NCBI RefSeq assembly: GCF_900107795.1
Contig: NZ_FNRL01000011.1
Coordinates: 62,001-126,000, forward strand
Length of the DNA stretch: 64,000 nt
Direction of reading: 5' to 3'
Source: Chitinophaga terrae (ex Kim and Jung 2007)
GTDB lineage: Bacteria; Bacteroidota; Bacteroidia; Chitinophagales; Chitinophagaceae
Shown: positions 43,511 to 52,485 of the stretch, in pieces
Position numbering within the stretch: the stretch's first letter is position 1
Layout: each line of letters begins with the position of its first letter
The notes under the pieces: generated by a model
What the model was told of the DNA's origin: nothing
Databases searched by the model: none
Seen by the model: the letters and a program-made list of their open reading frames with translations, nothing else
Translations under genes and position numbers: made by a program

Positions 43511-44191
43511 ATGAAGAAGACACTCCTTTTGCTGACAGCTTTAGTGATAACAAAAATAAGCCTGGGCCAATACGGATATAACGATAACAAAGGCATACGA
43601 CTTGGATTTACATTAAGCCCGCTGATCTCTGTGCTGAAGCCGCAGGAATCGGGGGTAAAACGGAACAGCGCAAAAGCGGGACTGAATTTCGGACTGATCG
43701 CCGATTTTCCATTGAACGAAACCGGTACTTACGCGGTTGCATCCGGCTTCCAGGTGCTGATTGCCGGAAGCACCCTGAAATACGACGCAGGCAAAGGATT
43801 GAACGCTTTTAAAGCCAATCCCGCAGAATACAATATGAAGCTCACTTATATCGAAGTGCCACTGGCGCTGAAGCTGAAAGCCTCGGCAGATAACAACATC
43901 CGCTGGTGGGGCCAGTTCGGTACCTATTTCGATTTTCCCATCCTTGGCCGTGCAGATGTGGTGTCGCTGAACCAAAGCACTGATAAGGTGAATATACTGC
44001 CTGAAATGAACCGTATCAATATCGGCTGGTTGATCGGCGCAGGCGCCGAATACCCGCTGGGCGGCAACCTGGTTGGTACCGCCGGCATTACCTACCAGAA
44101 CGGGTTCGTGGATGTTACCCGCAATAAAAAGTGGGATGACGGAAGGATAAATATGAATAGCTTTGCACTACGACTGGGGATTTACTTTTAA
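43511..44191 (+). CDS. Outer-membrane beta-barrel protein (PorT-like), 226 residues
   Basis: The signal peptide ends near ISLGQ (20), followed by a small barrel with repeated outer-membrane strands such as RLGFTLSPLISVL, TYAVASGFQVLIAG, LTYIEVPLALKLKA and a final strand FALRLGIYF. This is the OMP_b-brl_2/PorT pattern common in Bacteroidota. It is 17 bp upstream of nadE, probably the same transcript. Function unknown. Confidence 0.8.
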   Translation: MKKTLLLLTALVITKISLGQYGYNDNKGIRLGFTLSPLISVLKPQESGVKRNSAKAGLNFGLIADFPLNETGTYAVASGFQVLIAGSTLKYDAGKGLNAFKANPAEYNMKLTYIEVPLALKLKASADNNIRWWGQFGTYFDFPILGRADVVSLNQSTDKVNILPEMNRINIGWLIGAGAEYPLGGNLVGTAGITYQNGFVDVTRNKKWDDGRINMNSFALRLGIYF

Positions 44192-44208
44192 TTCAGACTA
44201 CTTTTTAT

Positions 44209-45876
44209 ATGAAAATAATACTGGCGCAACAGAATTATCATATCGGGAATTTTGAGCAGAATACAGCGAAGATCATAGAGAGCGTTCATGCTGCAAAGGC
44301 GCAGGGAGCCGATCTGGTAGTGTTTTCTGAATTATGTATCTGCGGATACCCGTCGCGCGATTTCCTGGAATTTGAAGATTTTATCAGGCAATGCTATCAT
44401 GCTATTGAACAGATCAAGGCGCATACGCAGGATATTGCCGTACTGGTAGGATCTCCTGCCAGGAATCCACAGAAAGAAGGAAAAGACCTCTTTAACGCCG
44501 CCTGGTTCCTTTATGAAGGCGAAGTAAAGCAGGTAGTACATAAAACTTTACTGCCAACGTATGATGTATTTGACGAATACAGGTATTTCGAGCCATCGTT
44601 CGAATGGAACGTCATTCCGTTCAAAGGCAGGAAACTGGCAGTCACCATCTGTGAAGATATCTGGAACCTGGGCGATAACCCGCTTTACCGTGTGTGCCCT
44701 ATGGACCAGCTGATGGCGCAGGAACCGGATGTAATGATCAATCTTTCTGCCTCCCCGTTCGATTACGATCATGACGAAGACAGGAAGGAGATCATCCTGG
44801 CCAATGTGCTGAAATACAAGATCCCGATGTATTACTGCAACGCCGTTGGATCGCAGACTGAAATCGTGTTCGACGGCGGGTCCCTGATCTTTGATGGTAA
44901 AGGAAATATCGTAAAAGAATTTCCTTACTTCCAGGAAGCAATGGATGGCGTAACATTGGAAGAATTGCTCAACAGCCCGCTGCCGCTGGCTAAGCCCGAG
45001 GTGCTGACACCCGTGACCACGCTGGAATTCGATCATAACATTGGCCGGATCTACGACGCCCTGGTACTGGGGATTAAGGATTATTTCGGGAAGATGGGCT
45101 TTAAAAAGGCTATCCTTGGTTCTTCAGGCGGTATAGACAGCGCCGTTACCCTGGCCATTGCCTGCGATGCGCTGGGTAGCGAAAACGTAAGGGCTATCTT
45201 AATGCCTTCGCCATATTCTACCAGTCATTCGGTAGACGATGCCGTTGCCTTATCAGAGAACCTGGGCAATCCGCACGATATAATCAGGATCAACGATATC
45301 TACGAATCTTTCCTGAAAACGCTGGACCCCTATTTCAAAGGCCTGCCCTTCAACGTGGCTGAAGAGAATACGCAAAGCCGCATCAGGGGCAACCTCTTGA
45401 TGGGACTGGCGAATAAATTCGGTTATATCCTGCTGAACACTTCCAATAAAAGTGAGCTGTCAACAGGTTATGGAACCCTCTATGGCGACATGGCCGGGGG
45501 CTTGTCGGTATTGGGAGATCTGTATAAAATGCAGGTTTATGCACTGGCCAGGTATATAAACAGGGAAAAGGAAATTATACCGGTAAATATTATAGAAAAA
45601 GCGCCATCGGCTGAATTGCGTCCCGGACAGAAGGACAGCGACAGTTTGCCTGACTACACCGTGTTAGACAGGATACTGTACCAGTATATCGAAAGGCGGC
45701 AAGGGCCCAGGGAAATAGTGGCACAAGGGTTCGATGCCGCATTGGTTTCGCGGACCTTAAAAATGGTGAACACCAACGAATACAAACGTAACCAGTTTTG
45801 CCCTATCATAAGGGTTTCTTCCAAAGCCTTTGGCGTAGGCCGCAGGATGCCGATTGTAGGCAAGTACCTTAGCTAA
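44209..45876 (+). CDS. nadE: Glutamine-dependent NAD+ synthetase
   Basis: Converts deamido-NAD to NAD using glutamine. The N-terminal nitrilase-like glutaminase domain has the Glu-Lys-Cys triad in VFSELCICGYP (near 43), HKTLLPTYDVFDE (near 112) and AVTICEDIWN (near 147). The C-terminal synthetase has the ATP loop ILGSSGGIDSAVTLA near 302 and TSNKSELSTGYGTLYGDM near 420. Length 555 is typical of the two-domain bacterial form. Next to gldB, as in Flavobacterium. Confidence 0.97.
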   Translation: MKIILAQQNYHIGNFEQNTAKIIESVHAAKAQGADLVVFSELCICGYPSRDFLEFEDFIRQCYHAIEQIKAHTQDIAVLVGSPARNPQKEGKDLFNAAWFLYEGEVKQVVHKTLLPTYDVFDEYRYFEPSFEWNVIPFKGRKLAVTICEDIWNLGDNPLYRVCPMDQLMAQEPDVMINLSASPFDYDHDEDRKEIILANVLKYKIPMYYCNAVGSQTEIVFDGGSLIFDGKGNIVKEFPYFQEAMDGVTLEELLNSPLPLAKPEVLTPVTTLEFDHNIGRIYDALVLGIKDYFGKMGFKKAILGSSGGIDSAVTLAIACDALGSENVRAILMPSPYSTSHSVDDAVALSENLGNPHDIIRINDIYESFLKTLDPYFKGLPFNVAEENTQSRIRGNLLMGLANKFGYILLNTSNKSELSTGYGTLYGDMAGGLSVLGDLYKMQVYALARYINREKEIIPVNIIEKAPSAELRPGQKDSDSLPDYTVLDRILYQYIERRQGPREIVAQGFDAALVSRTLKMVNTNEYKRNQFCPIIRVSSKAFGVGRRMPIVGKYLS

Positions 45877-45892
45877 CGCCTTTATTTATTAA

Positions 45893-45900
45893 TATATTTG
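45893..45900 (+). promoter_or_regulatory. -7 promoter box candidate for serS
   Basis: TATATTTG fits TAnnTTTG and lies 20 bp upstream of the serS ATG at 45921, suggesting a promoter separate from nadE. Confidence 0.4.
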
Positions 45901-45920
45901 CAAAAATTTGATCATACAAC

Positions 45921-47186
45921 ATGTTACAAGTACCGTTTATACGTCAGAATAAAGAGTTTGTGGTAGAACGACTGGCTTTCAAAAATTTCAAGGAACTGGA
46001 AGTAGTGGATGAGATACTGGAACTCGACGACAAGCGTAAAAAGTTAACCCTGGAATACGACGAAACCCAAGCGCAGATCAATAGTTTGTCTAAAGAAATA
46101 GGTAAGCTGATGAGCCAGGGTAAAAAAGAAGAAGGGGAAACGCAACGTGCCGCCGTAGCAGCGCTGAAAGAAAAGCTCGGCCCGGTGAACGAAGCATTGA
46201 ACGAAACTGAAGCAGCTTTACATAACGCCCTGGTGAAATTACCCAACCTGCCTGCGGCTATTGTTCCTCCCGGCAAAACGCCTGAAGAGAACGTAGAGAT
46301 CCGTAACGGTGGCAAGATACCTGATCTGTACCCAGGCGCCGTTCCGCATTGGGACCTCGCCAAACAATACGACCTGATAGACTTTGAATTGGGCAATAAG
46401 ATCACCGGCAGCGGCTTCCCCGTGTTCAAAAACAAAGGCGCCCGCCTGCAACGTGCATTGATCCAGTATTTCCTGGATTACAACACTTCCAACGGGTATA
46501 TGGAATACGCTCCTCCTTACCTGGTAAACCATACCAGCGCTTATGGCACCGGCCAGTTGCCTGATAAGGAAGGGCAGATGTACCTCACCCAGGATGACTA
46601 TTATCTCATTCCTACTGCCGAAGTACCTGTTACAAATATTTACCGCGATGAGATCCTGAAAGATACGGACCTGCCGGTAAAAATGACCGCCTATACTCCG
46701 TGTTTCCGCAGGGAAGCCGGGTCTTACGGTAAAGATGTACGCGGCTTGAACCGTGTACACCAGTTCGATAAAGTAGAGATCGTACAACTCGTACACCCTG
46801 ATAAATCTTACGAAGCGCTGGATGAAATGGTTGCCCATGTAGAAGCATTGATTAACCAGCTGGAGCTGCCTTACCGCATTCTTCGTTTATGCGGCGGCGA
46901 TATGGGCTTTGCCTCTGCGCTGACTTACGATTTCGAAGTTTACAGCGCCGCACAGCAGAAATGGCTGGAAGTTAGCTCTGTAAGTAATTTCGAAAGTTAC
47001 CAGACAAACAGGATGAAGATCCGCTTCAAAGAAAACAATGGTAAACCGCAACTGGTGCATTCCCTCAACGGAAGCTCCCTGGCCTTACCAAGAATACTTG
47101 CCTGTATGCTGGAAAACAACCAAACCATTGAAGGCATACAAGTGCCAACCGTATTACAGAGCTATTACGGCAGCAGCATGATCTAG
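45921..47186 (+). CDS. serS: Seryl-tRNA synthetase
   Basis: Charges tRNA-Ser, including the GGA tRNA at 10090. An N-terminal antiparallel coiled-coil arm (about 25-100) that binds the long variable arm is visible as Lys/Glu-rich helices. Class II motif 2 is FRREAGSYGKDVRGLNRVHQ near 255, motif 3 is NGSSLALPRILACMLEN near 385. Length 421 is standard. It ends TAG directly at palindromic element D. Confidence 0.97.
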   Translation: MLQVPFIRQNKEFVVERLAFKNFKELEVVDEILELDDKRKKLTLEYDETQAQINSLSKEIGKLMSQGKKEEGETQRAAVAALKEKLGPVNEALNETEAALHNALVKLPNLPAAIVPPGKTPEENVEIRNGGKIPDLYPGAVPHWDLAKQYDLIDFELGNKITGSGFPVFKNKGARLQRALIQYFLDYNTSNGYMEYAPPYLVNHTSAYGTGQLPDKEGQMYLTQDDYYLIPTAEVPVTNIYRDEILKDTDLPVKMTAYTPCFRREAGSYGKDVRGLNRVHQFDKVEIVQLVHPDKSYEALDEMVAHVEALINQLELPYRILRLCGGDMGFASALTYDFEVYSAAQQKWLEVSSVSNFESYQTNRMKIRFKENNGKPQLVHSLNGSSLALPRILACMLENNQTIEGIQVPTVLQSYYGSSMI

Positions 47187-47374
47187 TTTCACGCAAAGGC
47201 GCTAAGTTTTTTGAAGGGGCATAAGTTTTTTTTAAGAGACATAAGTTTTTTAAGGATTAAGAAAGGAGAAGATTATATAATATTCATAACACAATCTTCG
47301 CTTTTCTTTTAATCCTTATGCCCTTTAAAAAAAAACTTATGCCCCTTCAAAAAACTTAGCGCCTTTGCGTGAAA
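47185..47374. repeat. Long palindromic element, copy D (190 bp)
   Basis: Directly after serS. The outer arms TTTCACGCAAAGGCGCTAAG... match perfectly over 47 nt, then the arms continue with TTTAAGAGACATAAG-type units that align with drift. The core is the shared GAAGATTRTG, but with more divergence (AGGAGAAGATTATATAATATTCATAACACAATCTTCGC). It is the most degenerate core in the family but has perfect outer arms. On its right side it is 17 bp from a plus-strand GNAT gene. It should act as the serS terminator. Confidence 0.87.
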
Positions 47375-47391
47375 ATAAAAACGATTGACAA

Positions 47392-47940
47392 ATGAAGCAC
47401 TTTCTTCCGAACGGGGATGAATTGGTGATCAGGATGCCTGAGCTTCGCGACGCTCCCGGTTTGCTAAGTAATTTTCAACGTTTGACCCGGGAAACAGAAT
47501 TTCTTTTGTTTACCCATTCAGAAGCTATGGACCTCGATGTGGCTTCGGAAGAAGACTTTATCCGCTCTTATCTCGATAATCCCGAACAGCTTCTGTTACT
47601 GGCTACGGTACGCGGCCAGATCGTGGGCTCTATCAATGTTAATCACCCCGGGTTTAAAAAGAAATCCCATACCGGGGAAGTAGGCATTTCTGTGGAAAGT
47701 AAGTGGCAGAACATGGGCATTGGCAGAAGATTGATGACCGCTATGCTGCGCTGGGCCGACGACCGCCCCGAACTCCGTTTGCTGACGCTCAATGTTTTCT
47801 CCATTAATGAAAAAGCAATGCAGATGTACAGGAACTTCGGCTTCATGGAATGCGGCCGTCTTCCGCATGGCATTCAGCTGCCCGATGGAAGCTATACCGA
47901 CCTCATAACGATGTATAAGGTTATTAAACCAATCGTGTAA
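47392..47940 (+). CDS. GNAT family N-acetyltransferase
   Basis: A 182-residue acetyltransferase. The acetyl-CoA loop is VESKWQNMGIGRRLMTAMLR near residue 101-120 (Q/R-x-x-G-x-G/A), followed by LTLNVFSINEKAMQMYRNFGF, the GNAT motif B. The target is unknown. RimJ/RimL-like members acetylate ribosomal proteins and others act on small molecules. It is preceded only by the palindromic element, so its promoter must lie in or near that element. Confidence 0.9.
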   Translation: MKHFLPNGDELVIRMPELRDAPGLLSNFQRLTRETEFLLFTHSEAMDLDVASEEDFIRSYLDNPEQLLLLATVRGQIVGSINVNHPGFKKKSHTGEVGISVESKWQNMGIGRRLMTAMLRWADDRPELRLLTLNVFSINEKAMQMYRNFGFMECGRLPHGIQLPDGSYTDLITMYKVIKPIV

Positions 47941-47982
47941 TTTCTCCGGGATACAATTAACTTTAAGGTTAAAATCAGGCGT

Positions 47983-49068
47983 ATGGACAGGTATGATCGC
48001 CAAACCAGGCTGAAAGGTTTTGGACCGGCTAAACAGGCATTGTTACAACAGGCAAAAGTACTGGTGATTGGAGCCGGAGGGCTGGGAGTGCCGGTACTGC
48101 AATATTTGACGGCAATGGGGGTTGGAACCATCGGCATTTCCGAACAGGACACAGTTTCTATCACCAATCTGCAACGGCAGGTAATTTACCAGACAGCGGA
48201 CGAGGGTAAACCCAAACTAAAGCTGGCAATAGAAAGACTGGGACTCCTGAATCCCACCGTCAGGTTTATTGAACACCCTGTATGGATAACAAGAGAAAAT
48301 GCGCTTGAAATAATCTCCGGGTATGATGTAGTAGTAGATTGCACAGATAATTTCGGTACAAGATATTTAGTGAACGACGCCTGTGTGATTGCCGGCAAAC
48401 CCCTGGTATATGGGGCTATTTACCAGTTCGAAGGCCAGGTGAGCGTGTTTAATTACCAGGGCGGCGCTACTTACCGCTGCATCTTTCCAGAGCCGCCGGA
48501 AGCGGGCCAGATGCTTAATTGTAGCGAGATCGGGGTGCTAGGTGTGTTGCCGGGCATCATCGGCACTTACCAGGCAAATGAAACAGTAAAAATTATAACC
48601 GGTATCGGCCAGGTACTCAGCAACCAGCTGCTGGTGATAGATACTTTAGAGAATACTCACCAGGTTTTCAGGTTTAAACCTAATGCAGCCAACCTGGCTA
48701 TCAGGGCGTTGGCCGATAATTATTATCAAACAGTTTGTGAAATGAATACAGTACAGTCATTGTCTGTAAACCAGCTGGAACAATGGATAGAAGCGAAAGA
48801 GAATTTTGTGCTGGTAGATGTAAGGGAAGATGATGAATGGGAGATCTGCCATATCCCGCAAGCTATTCACCTGCCAATGGGGCAGGTATTGCAGCAACCT
48901 TCCCTTGTTCCTTCCGGAACGCCGGTTGCTGTATTATGCCATCATGGTATGAGAAGCCGCGCCGTTGCGCAGCAACTGGTGGCAGCAGGTTTCCCCGATG
49001 TATATAACGTGGAAGGAGGCATTCATGCCTGGGCCATCAAGATTGATCCTGACATGCAAACCTACTAA
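47983..49068 (+). CDS. moeB: ThiF/MoeB-type adenylyltransferase with rhodanese domain
   Basis: Activates the C-terminal glycine of MoaD for sulfur loading. Residues 1-about 250 form the E1-like domain: VLVIGAGGLGVPV near 26-38, SNL-type ATP loop TNLQRQVIYQ near 60, and DCTDNFGTRYLVNDAC near 117. Residues about 265-361 form a rhodanese domain with the active-site loop CHHGMRSRA. The CxxC zinc pairs of E. coli MoeB are not visible. The fused rhodanese may transfer sulfur itself. First gene of the molybdenum cofactor cluster, overlapping functionally with moaD at 51232. Confidence 0.92.
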   Translation: MDRYDRQTRLKGFGPAKQALLQQAKVLVIGAGGLGVPVLQYLTAMGVGTIGISEQDTVSITNLQRQVIYQTADEGKPKLKLAIERLGLLNPTVRFIEHPVWITRENALEIISGYDVVVDCTDNFGTRYLVNDACVIAGKPLVYGAIYQFEGQVSVFNYQGGATYRCIFPEPPEAGQMLNCSEIGVLGVLPGIIGTYQANETVKIITGIGQVLSNQLLVIDTLENTHQVFRFKPNAANLAIRALADNYYQTVCEMNTVQSLSVNQLEQWIEAKENFVLVDVREDDEWEICHIPQAIHLPMGQVLQQPSLVPSGTPVAVLCHHGMRSRAVAQQLVAAGFPDVYNVEGGIHAWAIKIDPDMQTY

Positions 49069-49070
49069 CC

Positions 49071-49814
49071 GTGATCACAGAGCTTTGTATCCTTTTTTTC
49101 CTGGTAGCCCTGGCCTATTCGGCGGCCGGCTTTGGAGGCGGGTCCAGTTACCTGGCGATCCTGGCATTGTGGGGGATAGATTTTCAGCTGATGAAATCCA
49201 CGGCCCTGTTATGCAATATCGCAGTAGTGACAGGAGGCGTATATCATTTTTATAAAAGCGGTAACCTGCCTCTGAAAAAAGCTTTGCAGCTTTCACTGGT
49301 CAGTGTTCCATTGGCTTTTGTGGGAGGGTATTTGCCGCTGAAACAGGAAACCTTTTTTCTCATATTAGGGATCGCTCTCACCTTAGCCGCCCTGGCTATG
49401 TGTTACAGGTTCTTTTTTGAGAAAGAAGAGATAGTAGCGCCTAAAGAAAAGGAAAGCGAATGGGCATATGGGATCATTGGAGGAGCTATAGGGCTTTTAT
49501 CAGGGATGACGGGAATTGGCGGCGGAATCTATCTTTCGCCGGTTTTGAAGCTGGGAAGATATGACACTGCAAAACGAATAGCAGGGCTTAGCAGCTTTTT
49601 CATCCTGGTAAATTCCATTTCGGGCCTGGCGGGGCAGGCAGTTAAGCACCCCATCGCATTTGACTGGCGTTTTTCTTTGCCCCTTATCTTATCTGTAATT
49701 GTGGGAGGTCAGCTGGGCGCCCGTTTAAGCGCCAGGGTTCTGAAACCCCGGTGGGTAGCGGGTGCAACGGCGGCATTGATCCTGTATGCAGGCGTCAGGA
49801 TGCTCATCAGATAA
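49071..49814 (+). CDS. TauE/SafE family membrane protein
   Basis: A 247-residue membrane protein with about eight helices and the family repeats SAAGFGGGSSYLAI near residue 17 and SGMTGIGGGIYLSPVL near 145. It starts with GTG 2 bp past the moeB stop, so it is translationally coupled to moeB. The family moves sulfite or small anions. Position inside the cofactor cluster suggests sulfur or oxyanion traffic linked to this pathway (inference). It is a distant paralogue of the protein at 23414-24310. Confidence 0.88.
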   Translation: MITELCILFFLVALAYSAAGFGGGSSYLAILALWGIDFQLMKSTALLCNIAVVTGGVYHFYKSGNLPLKKALQLSLVSVPLAFVGGYLPLKQETFFLILGIALTLAALAMCYRFFFEKEEIVAPKEKESEWAYGIIGGAIGLLSGMTGIGGGIYLSPVLKLGRYDTAKRIAGLSSFFILVNSISGLAGQAVKHPIAFDWRFSLPLILSVIVGGQLGARLSARVLKPRWVAGATAALILYAGVRMLIR

Positions 49815-49816
49815 CT

Positions 49817-50782
49817 TTACCCGCCGATCAGCGACATGCTGGCTTTATCCAGACTGGCATGTTTTTCTGCCTCAAAACCATCGGCATACCTGGCGTTCAG
49901 CGCGTCTATAATGGCTGGCATCAATGGCTGGCCGGTATTTATCAGTTTCTTCAGGTTTAAAACATCATTGCCGTACAAGCAGGTTCTTACACCGCCATTG
50001 GCGGCGATCCGCAGCCTGTTGCAGCTGCCGCAGAACGTTCTGCTGTATGCCGGGATCACTCCTATGCTCCCCTGGTGGCCTGGTATCCGGTAGTTGATGG
50101 AAGTGGTATTAGGAGCATCGCTCAGTTTCTGCAGCTGGTATTGTACTGATATGGTTTCCAGGATGCGGTGGTAGTTCCAGTTGATCCCCGAAAACCCGTG
50201 TCCTTGCCCGTTAAAAGGCATTTCTTCAATAAACCTTACAGATACCGGGGCGTCTTTGGTCAGGGCAACAAAATCGTTTATTTCATCTGTATTCACGTTA
50301 TCCATTACCACCATGTTTATTTTCACCTGCAGCTGATGCGCCAGCAGGCTATCGAAAGTTTTTATCACGGCGGCAAAAGAATCCCTTCTTGTAATTTTTA
50401 TGAAGCGGTCGGCCTGCAAGGTATCCAGGCTTAGATTGATATGATCTGCGCCCAGTTTTTTTAATGCCGGGATATAGTCGGAAGTTAATACGCCGTTGGT
50501 GGTAACGGCGATGTTGGCGATCCCTTCTATGTTATGTATCTTTTCTAAAAGAGAAAGCAAACCTGGTCTTAAAAACGGTTCCCCGCCAGTTATTCTTACC
50601 TTGGAAACACCTGCTGCGGCAAGGGTGCTCAGAACGGTGATGATCTCTTCATCCGTCAGTAAGGTATCCTTTTTTGCAAACTTCATGTCGGCCGGCATAC
50701 AATAAGTGCAACGTAAATTGCACCTGTCGGTCACCGAAAGCCTGACATAGTTGATCACCCGTTGTTGCGCATCAAGCAGCAT
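49817..50782 (-). CDS. moaA: GTP 3',8-cyclase MoaA
   Basis: A radical SAM enzyme that starts molybdopterin synthesis from GTP. The N-terminal cluster motif is TDRCNLRCTYCMPAD near residue 18-32, and the C-terminal cluster cysteines are in CGSCNRLRIAANGGVRTC near 251-268. The C-terminus ends GG, required for activity in MoaA. Length 321 is normal. It is 4 bp downstream of a small conserved gene on the same strand. Confidence 0.97.
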   Translation of the reverse strand: MLLDAQQRVINYVRLSVTDRCNLRCTYCMPADMKFAKKDTLLTDEEIITVLSTLAAAGVSKVRITGGEPFLRPGLLSLLEKIHNIEGIANIAVTTNGVLTSDYIPALKKLGADHINLSLDTLQADRFIKITRRDSFAAVIKTFDSLLAHQLQVKINMVVMDNVNTDEINDFVALTKDAPVSVRFIEEMPFNGQGHGFSGINWNYHRILETISVQYQLQKLSDAPNTTSINYRIPGHQGSIGVIPAYSRTFCGSCNRLRIAANGGVRTCLYGNDVLNLKKLINTGQPLMPAIIDALNARYADGFEAEKHASLDKASMSLIGG

Positions 50783-50786
50783 CTTA

Positions 50787-51152
50787 TCAGCAGTTTTTCA
50801 TTGGATTATCAAAACCATTGCTGTCATCTTCTCCTCTCTCCGTCAGGCATTTGAAATCCTTTTCAACAAGTATGGCAAGTACTGAACCGTCGGTATTGGG
50901 AATGCTGATGTCAAATCCTACCTGGTCGGGTTCTATCCAGTTCTTTATTTGTGCGGCAGGAACAGAAAGATGTACGCTGCTCCCTTCCAGTTTAATAGCC
51001 GCTTCTTCAATCTCTTTGCTTCGGATGCAGAAATGCAGGATGCCGGCGCCTATGTGGGTAGATGATTCTACCTTACCGGTTGTTTCCATTAATTCCACAT
51101 CGTTTTTGTCCAGCCGGTACCTGATACTGTTTCCCCTTATTCTTATTTTCAT
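50787..51152 (-). CDS. Small conserved protein next to moaA (resembles DUF7009)
   Basis: A 121-residue soluble protein with no signal peptide. It begins KIRIRGNSIRYRLDKNDVEL and resembles a family of small beta-rich proteins (I believe DUF7009) found beside molybdopterin genes in Bacteroidota; I cannot confirm the family without a search. It ends 4 bp before moaA, so it is co-translated with it. It contains Cys and His residues but no known motif. Function unknown, perhaps an accessory factor of cofactor synthesis. Confidence 0.7.
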   Translation of the reverse strand: MKIRIRGNSIRYRLDKNDVELMETTGKVESSTHIGAGILHFCIRSKEIEEAAIKLEGSSVHLSVPAAQIKNWIEPDQVGFDISIPNTDGSVLAILVEKDFKCLTERGEDDSNGFDNPMKNC

Positions 51153-51231
51153 AAATAACGTATTGTCCGTCGATCTTAAAATTACTACTTATCGCAGGTA
51201 AATTGTAGTTTTATCTGACAATTTAAACAGT

Positions 51232-51465
51232 ATGGGAATACTATTGTTTGGCGTGGTAAAGGAAACGGCAGGATGCGCGGTGTTGGATTGTCCTGCATAT
51301 ATAAAAGATGTAGCAACTCTAAAGCGTTGGCTGTATGAGCAATATCCTTCCCTGCAGCAACTCTCGTCGCTGATGATTGCAGTGAACCGGTCGTATGCCT
51401 CCGATGACCAGGAATTTACCGACCGGGATGAAATAGCTGTTATTCCGCCTGTTAGCGGCGGATGA
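51232..51465 (+). CDS. moaD: Molybdopterin synthase sulfur carrier subunit MoaD
   Basis: A 77-residue ubiquitin-like protein ending in PPVSGG, the C-terminal GG that is adenylated by MoeB and then thiocarboxylated. Inner segments such as VATLKRWLYEQYPSLQQL and AVNRSYASDDQEF are typical of MoaD. It is 16 bp upstream of moaE. Confidence 0.93.
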   Translation: MGILLFGVVKETAGCAVLDCPAYIKDVATLKRWLYEQYPSLQQLSSLMIAVNRSYASDDQEFTDRDEIAVIPPVSGG

Positions 51466-51481
51466 CCCGAAATAAAGGACC

Positions 51482-51883
51482 ATGGACGTATTAATTACAA
51501 TAAAAGAAAAGATTACGGTAGAAGAGGCATTGGCGTTTATCCAAACCCCTACCTGCGGCGGTGAAGTTATATTTGCAGGAACCGTGAGAAACCACACGCA
51601 TAAACGTGCGGTCACTCACCTGTTCTACGAATGCTATGAACCCATGGCATTATCTGAGATGCGAAAGATCGCAGACCAGGTGAAAGAAAAATGGGCGATT
51701 GAAAAACTGGTGATGCTGCATGCAATCGGCGCCCTGTACCCTGGCGATATAGCAGTTGTTATTGCCGTAGCATCAGCGCATCGCGGTATTGCTTTTGACG
51801 CCTGCGAGTATGTGATAGATACATTGAAAGAAACTGTACCCATCTGGAAGAAGGAATTTTTTGCAGACGAGCAGCCGGTTTAA
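51482..51883 (+). CDS. moaE: Molybdopterin synthase catalytic subunit MoaE
   Basis: The large subunit of molybdopterin synthase. Typical segments are CGGEVIFAGTVRNHTHKR near residue 29-46, HLFYECYEPMALSEM near 50, and AHRGIAFDACEYVIDTLKE near 99-117 leading to the conserved PIWKKEFF near 122. Length 133 is normal. It overlaps the end of the convergent mobA gene by 4 bp. Confidence 0.96.
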   Translation: MDVLITIKEKITVEEALAFIQTPTCGGEVIFAGTVRNHTHKRAVTHLFYECYEPMALSEMRKIADQVKEKWAIEKLVMLHAIGALYPGDIAVVIAVASAHRGIAFDACEYVIDTLKETVPIWKKEFFADEQPV

Positions 51884-52485
51884 CGGCCGCTTTTTAACGC
51901 TGTGTCCCTGTCTTCCGGCGTATTGGCATTGAACTGTTCTTCTGCCCTGGGGTTGTTCAGCAGCTCTATGTCTATGTTCAGCAAGGTTTTTCGCGGGCAA
52001 TTCATTCCATTTTCTACATTCCGCTTCAACGCGTTTAATGCAGCAGGCTCCCATATGGTGATCAACGGTTCTGCAAGATGGTTAACCGGGCTTACGAATG
52101 TGGTAGCGGCTTTAGCTGGATTGCGGTGTTGCAGCAGGTAATGCAAACTCTCTGCACTTAACAGGGGCAGATCACATGCCACTACGAGCCAGGCAGTACC
52201 GGGCTCTTTCTGATGGGCAGATAAAAGGCCGGCCGACGGGCCTTTGGCAGGTACTGAGTCTACAATGAAACGGTCGTACGATTCAAAGCCGGGCAACTGA
52301 TCTTCCCGGCAGGAAAGATATACTTCCGGTACCAGTTGTTGCAATACTTCCGCCAGGTATTTCCATTGAGGAACGCCATGATAGGCTATCATGCTTTTAT
52401 CTTCCTGCATGCGGGTGCTATACCCGCCGCAGAGAATAAGTCCTTTTATGTTGGCAGTACCGTTCAGGTTATTTGGAAAAGTCAT
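51880..52485 (-). CDS. mobA: Molybdenum cofactor guanylyltransferase (MobA-like)
   Basis: A 201-residue nucleotidyltransferase with the signature LILCGGYSTRMQEDKSMI near residue 16-33 and VVACDLPLLS near 103. This family attaches GMP to molybdopterin. Members of this class in Bacteroidota vary in length and some may use other nucleotides. Its first 17 bp overlap the end of moaC, suggesting translational coupling moaC-mobA. Confidence 0.9.
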   Translation of the reverse strand: MTFPNNLNGTANIKGLILCGGYSTRMQEDKSMIAYHGVPQWKYLAEVLQQLVPEVYLSCREDQLPGFESYDRFIVDSVPAKGPSAGLLSAHQKEPGTAWLVVACDLPLLSAESLHYLLQHRNPAKAATTFVSPVNHLAEPLITIWEPAALNALKRNVENGMNCPRKTLLNIDIELLNNPRAEEQFNANTPEDRDTALKSGR

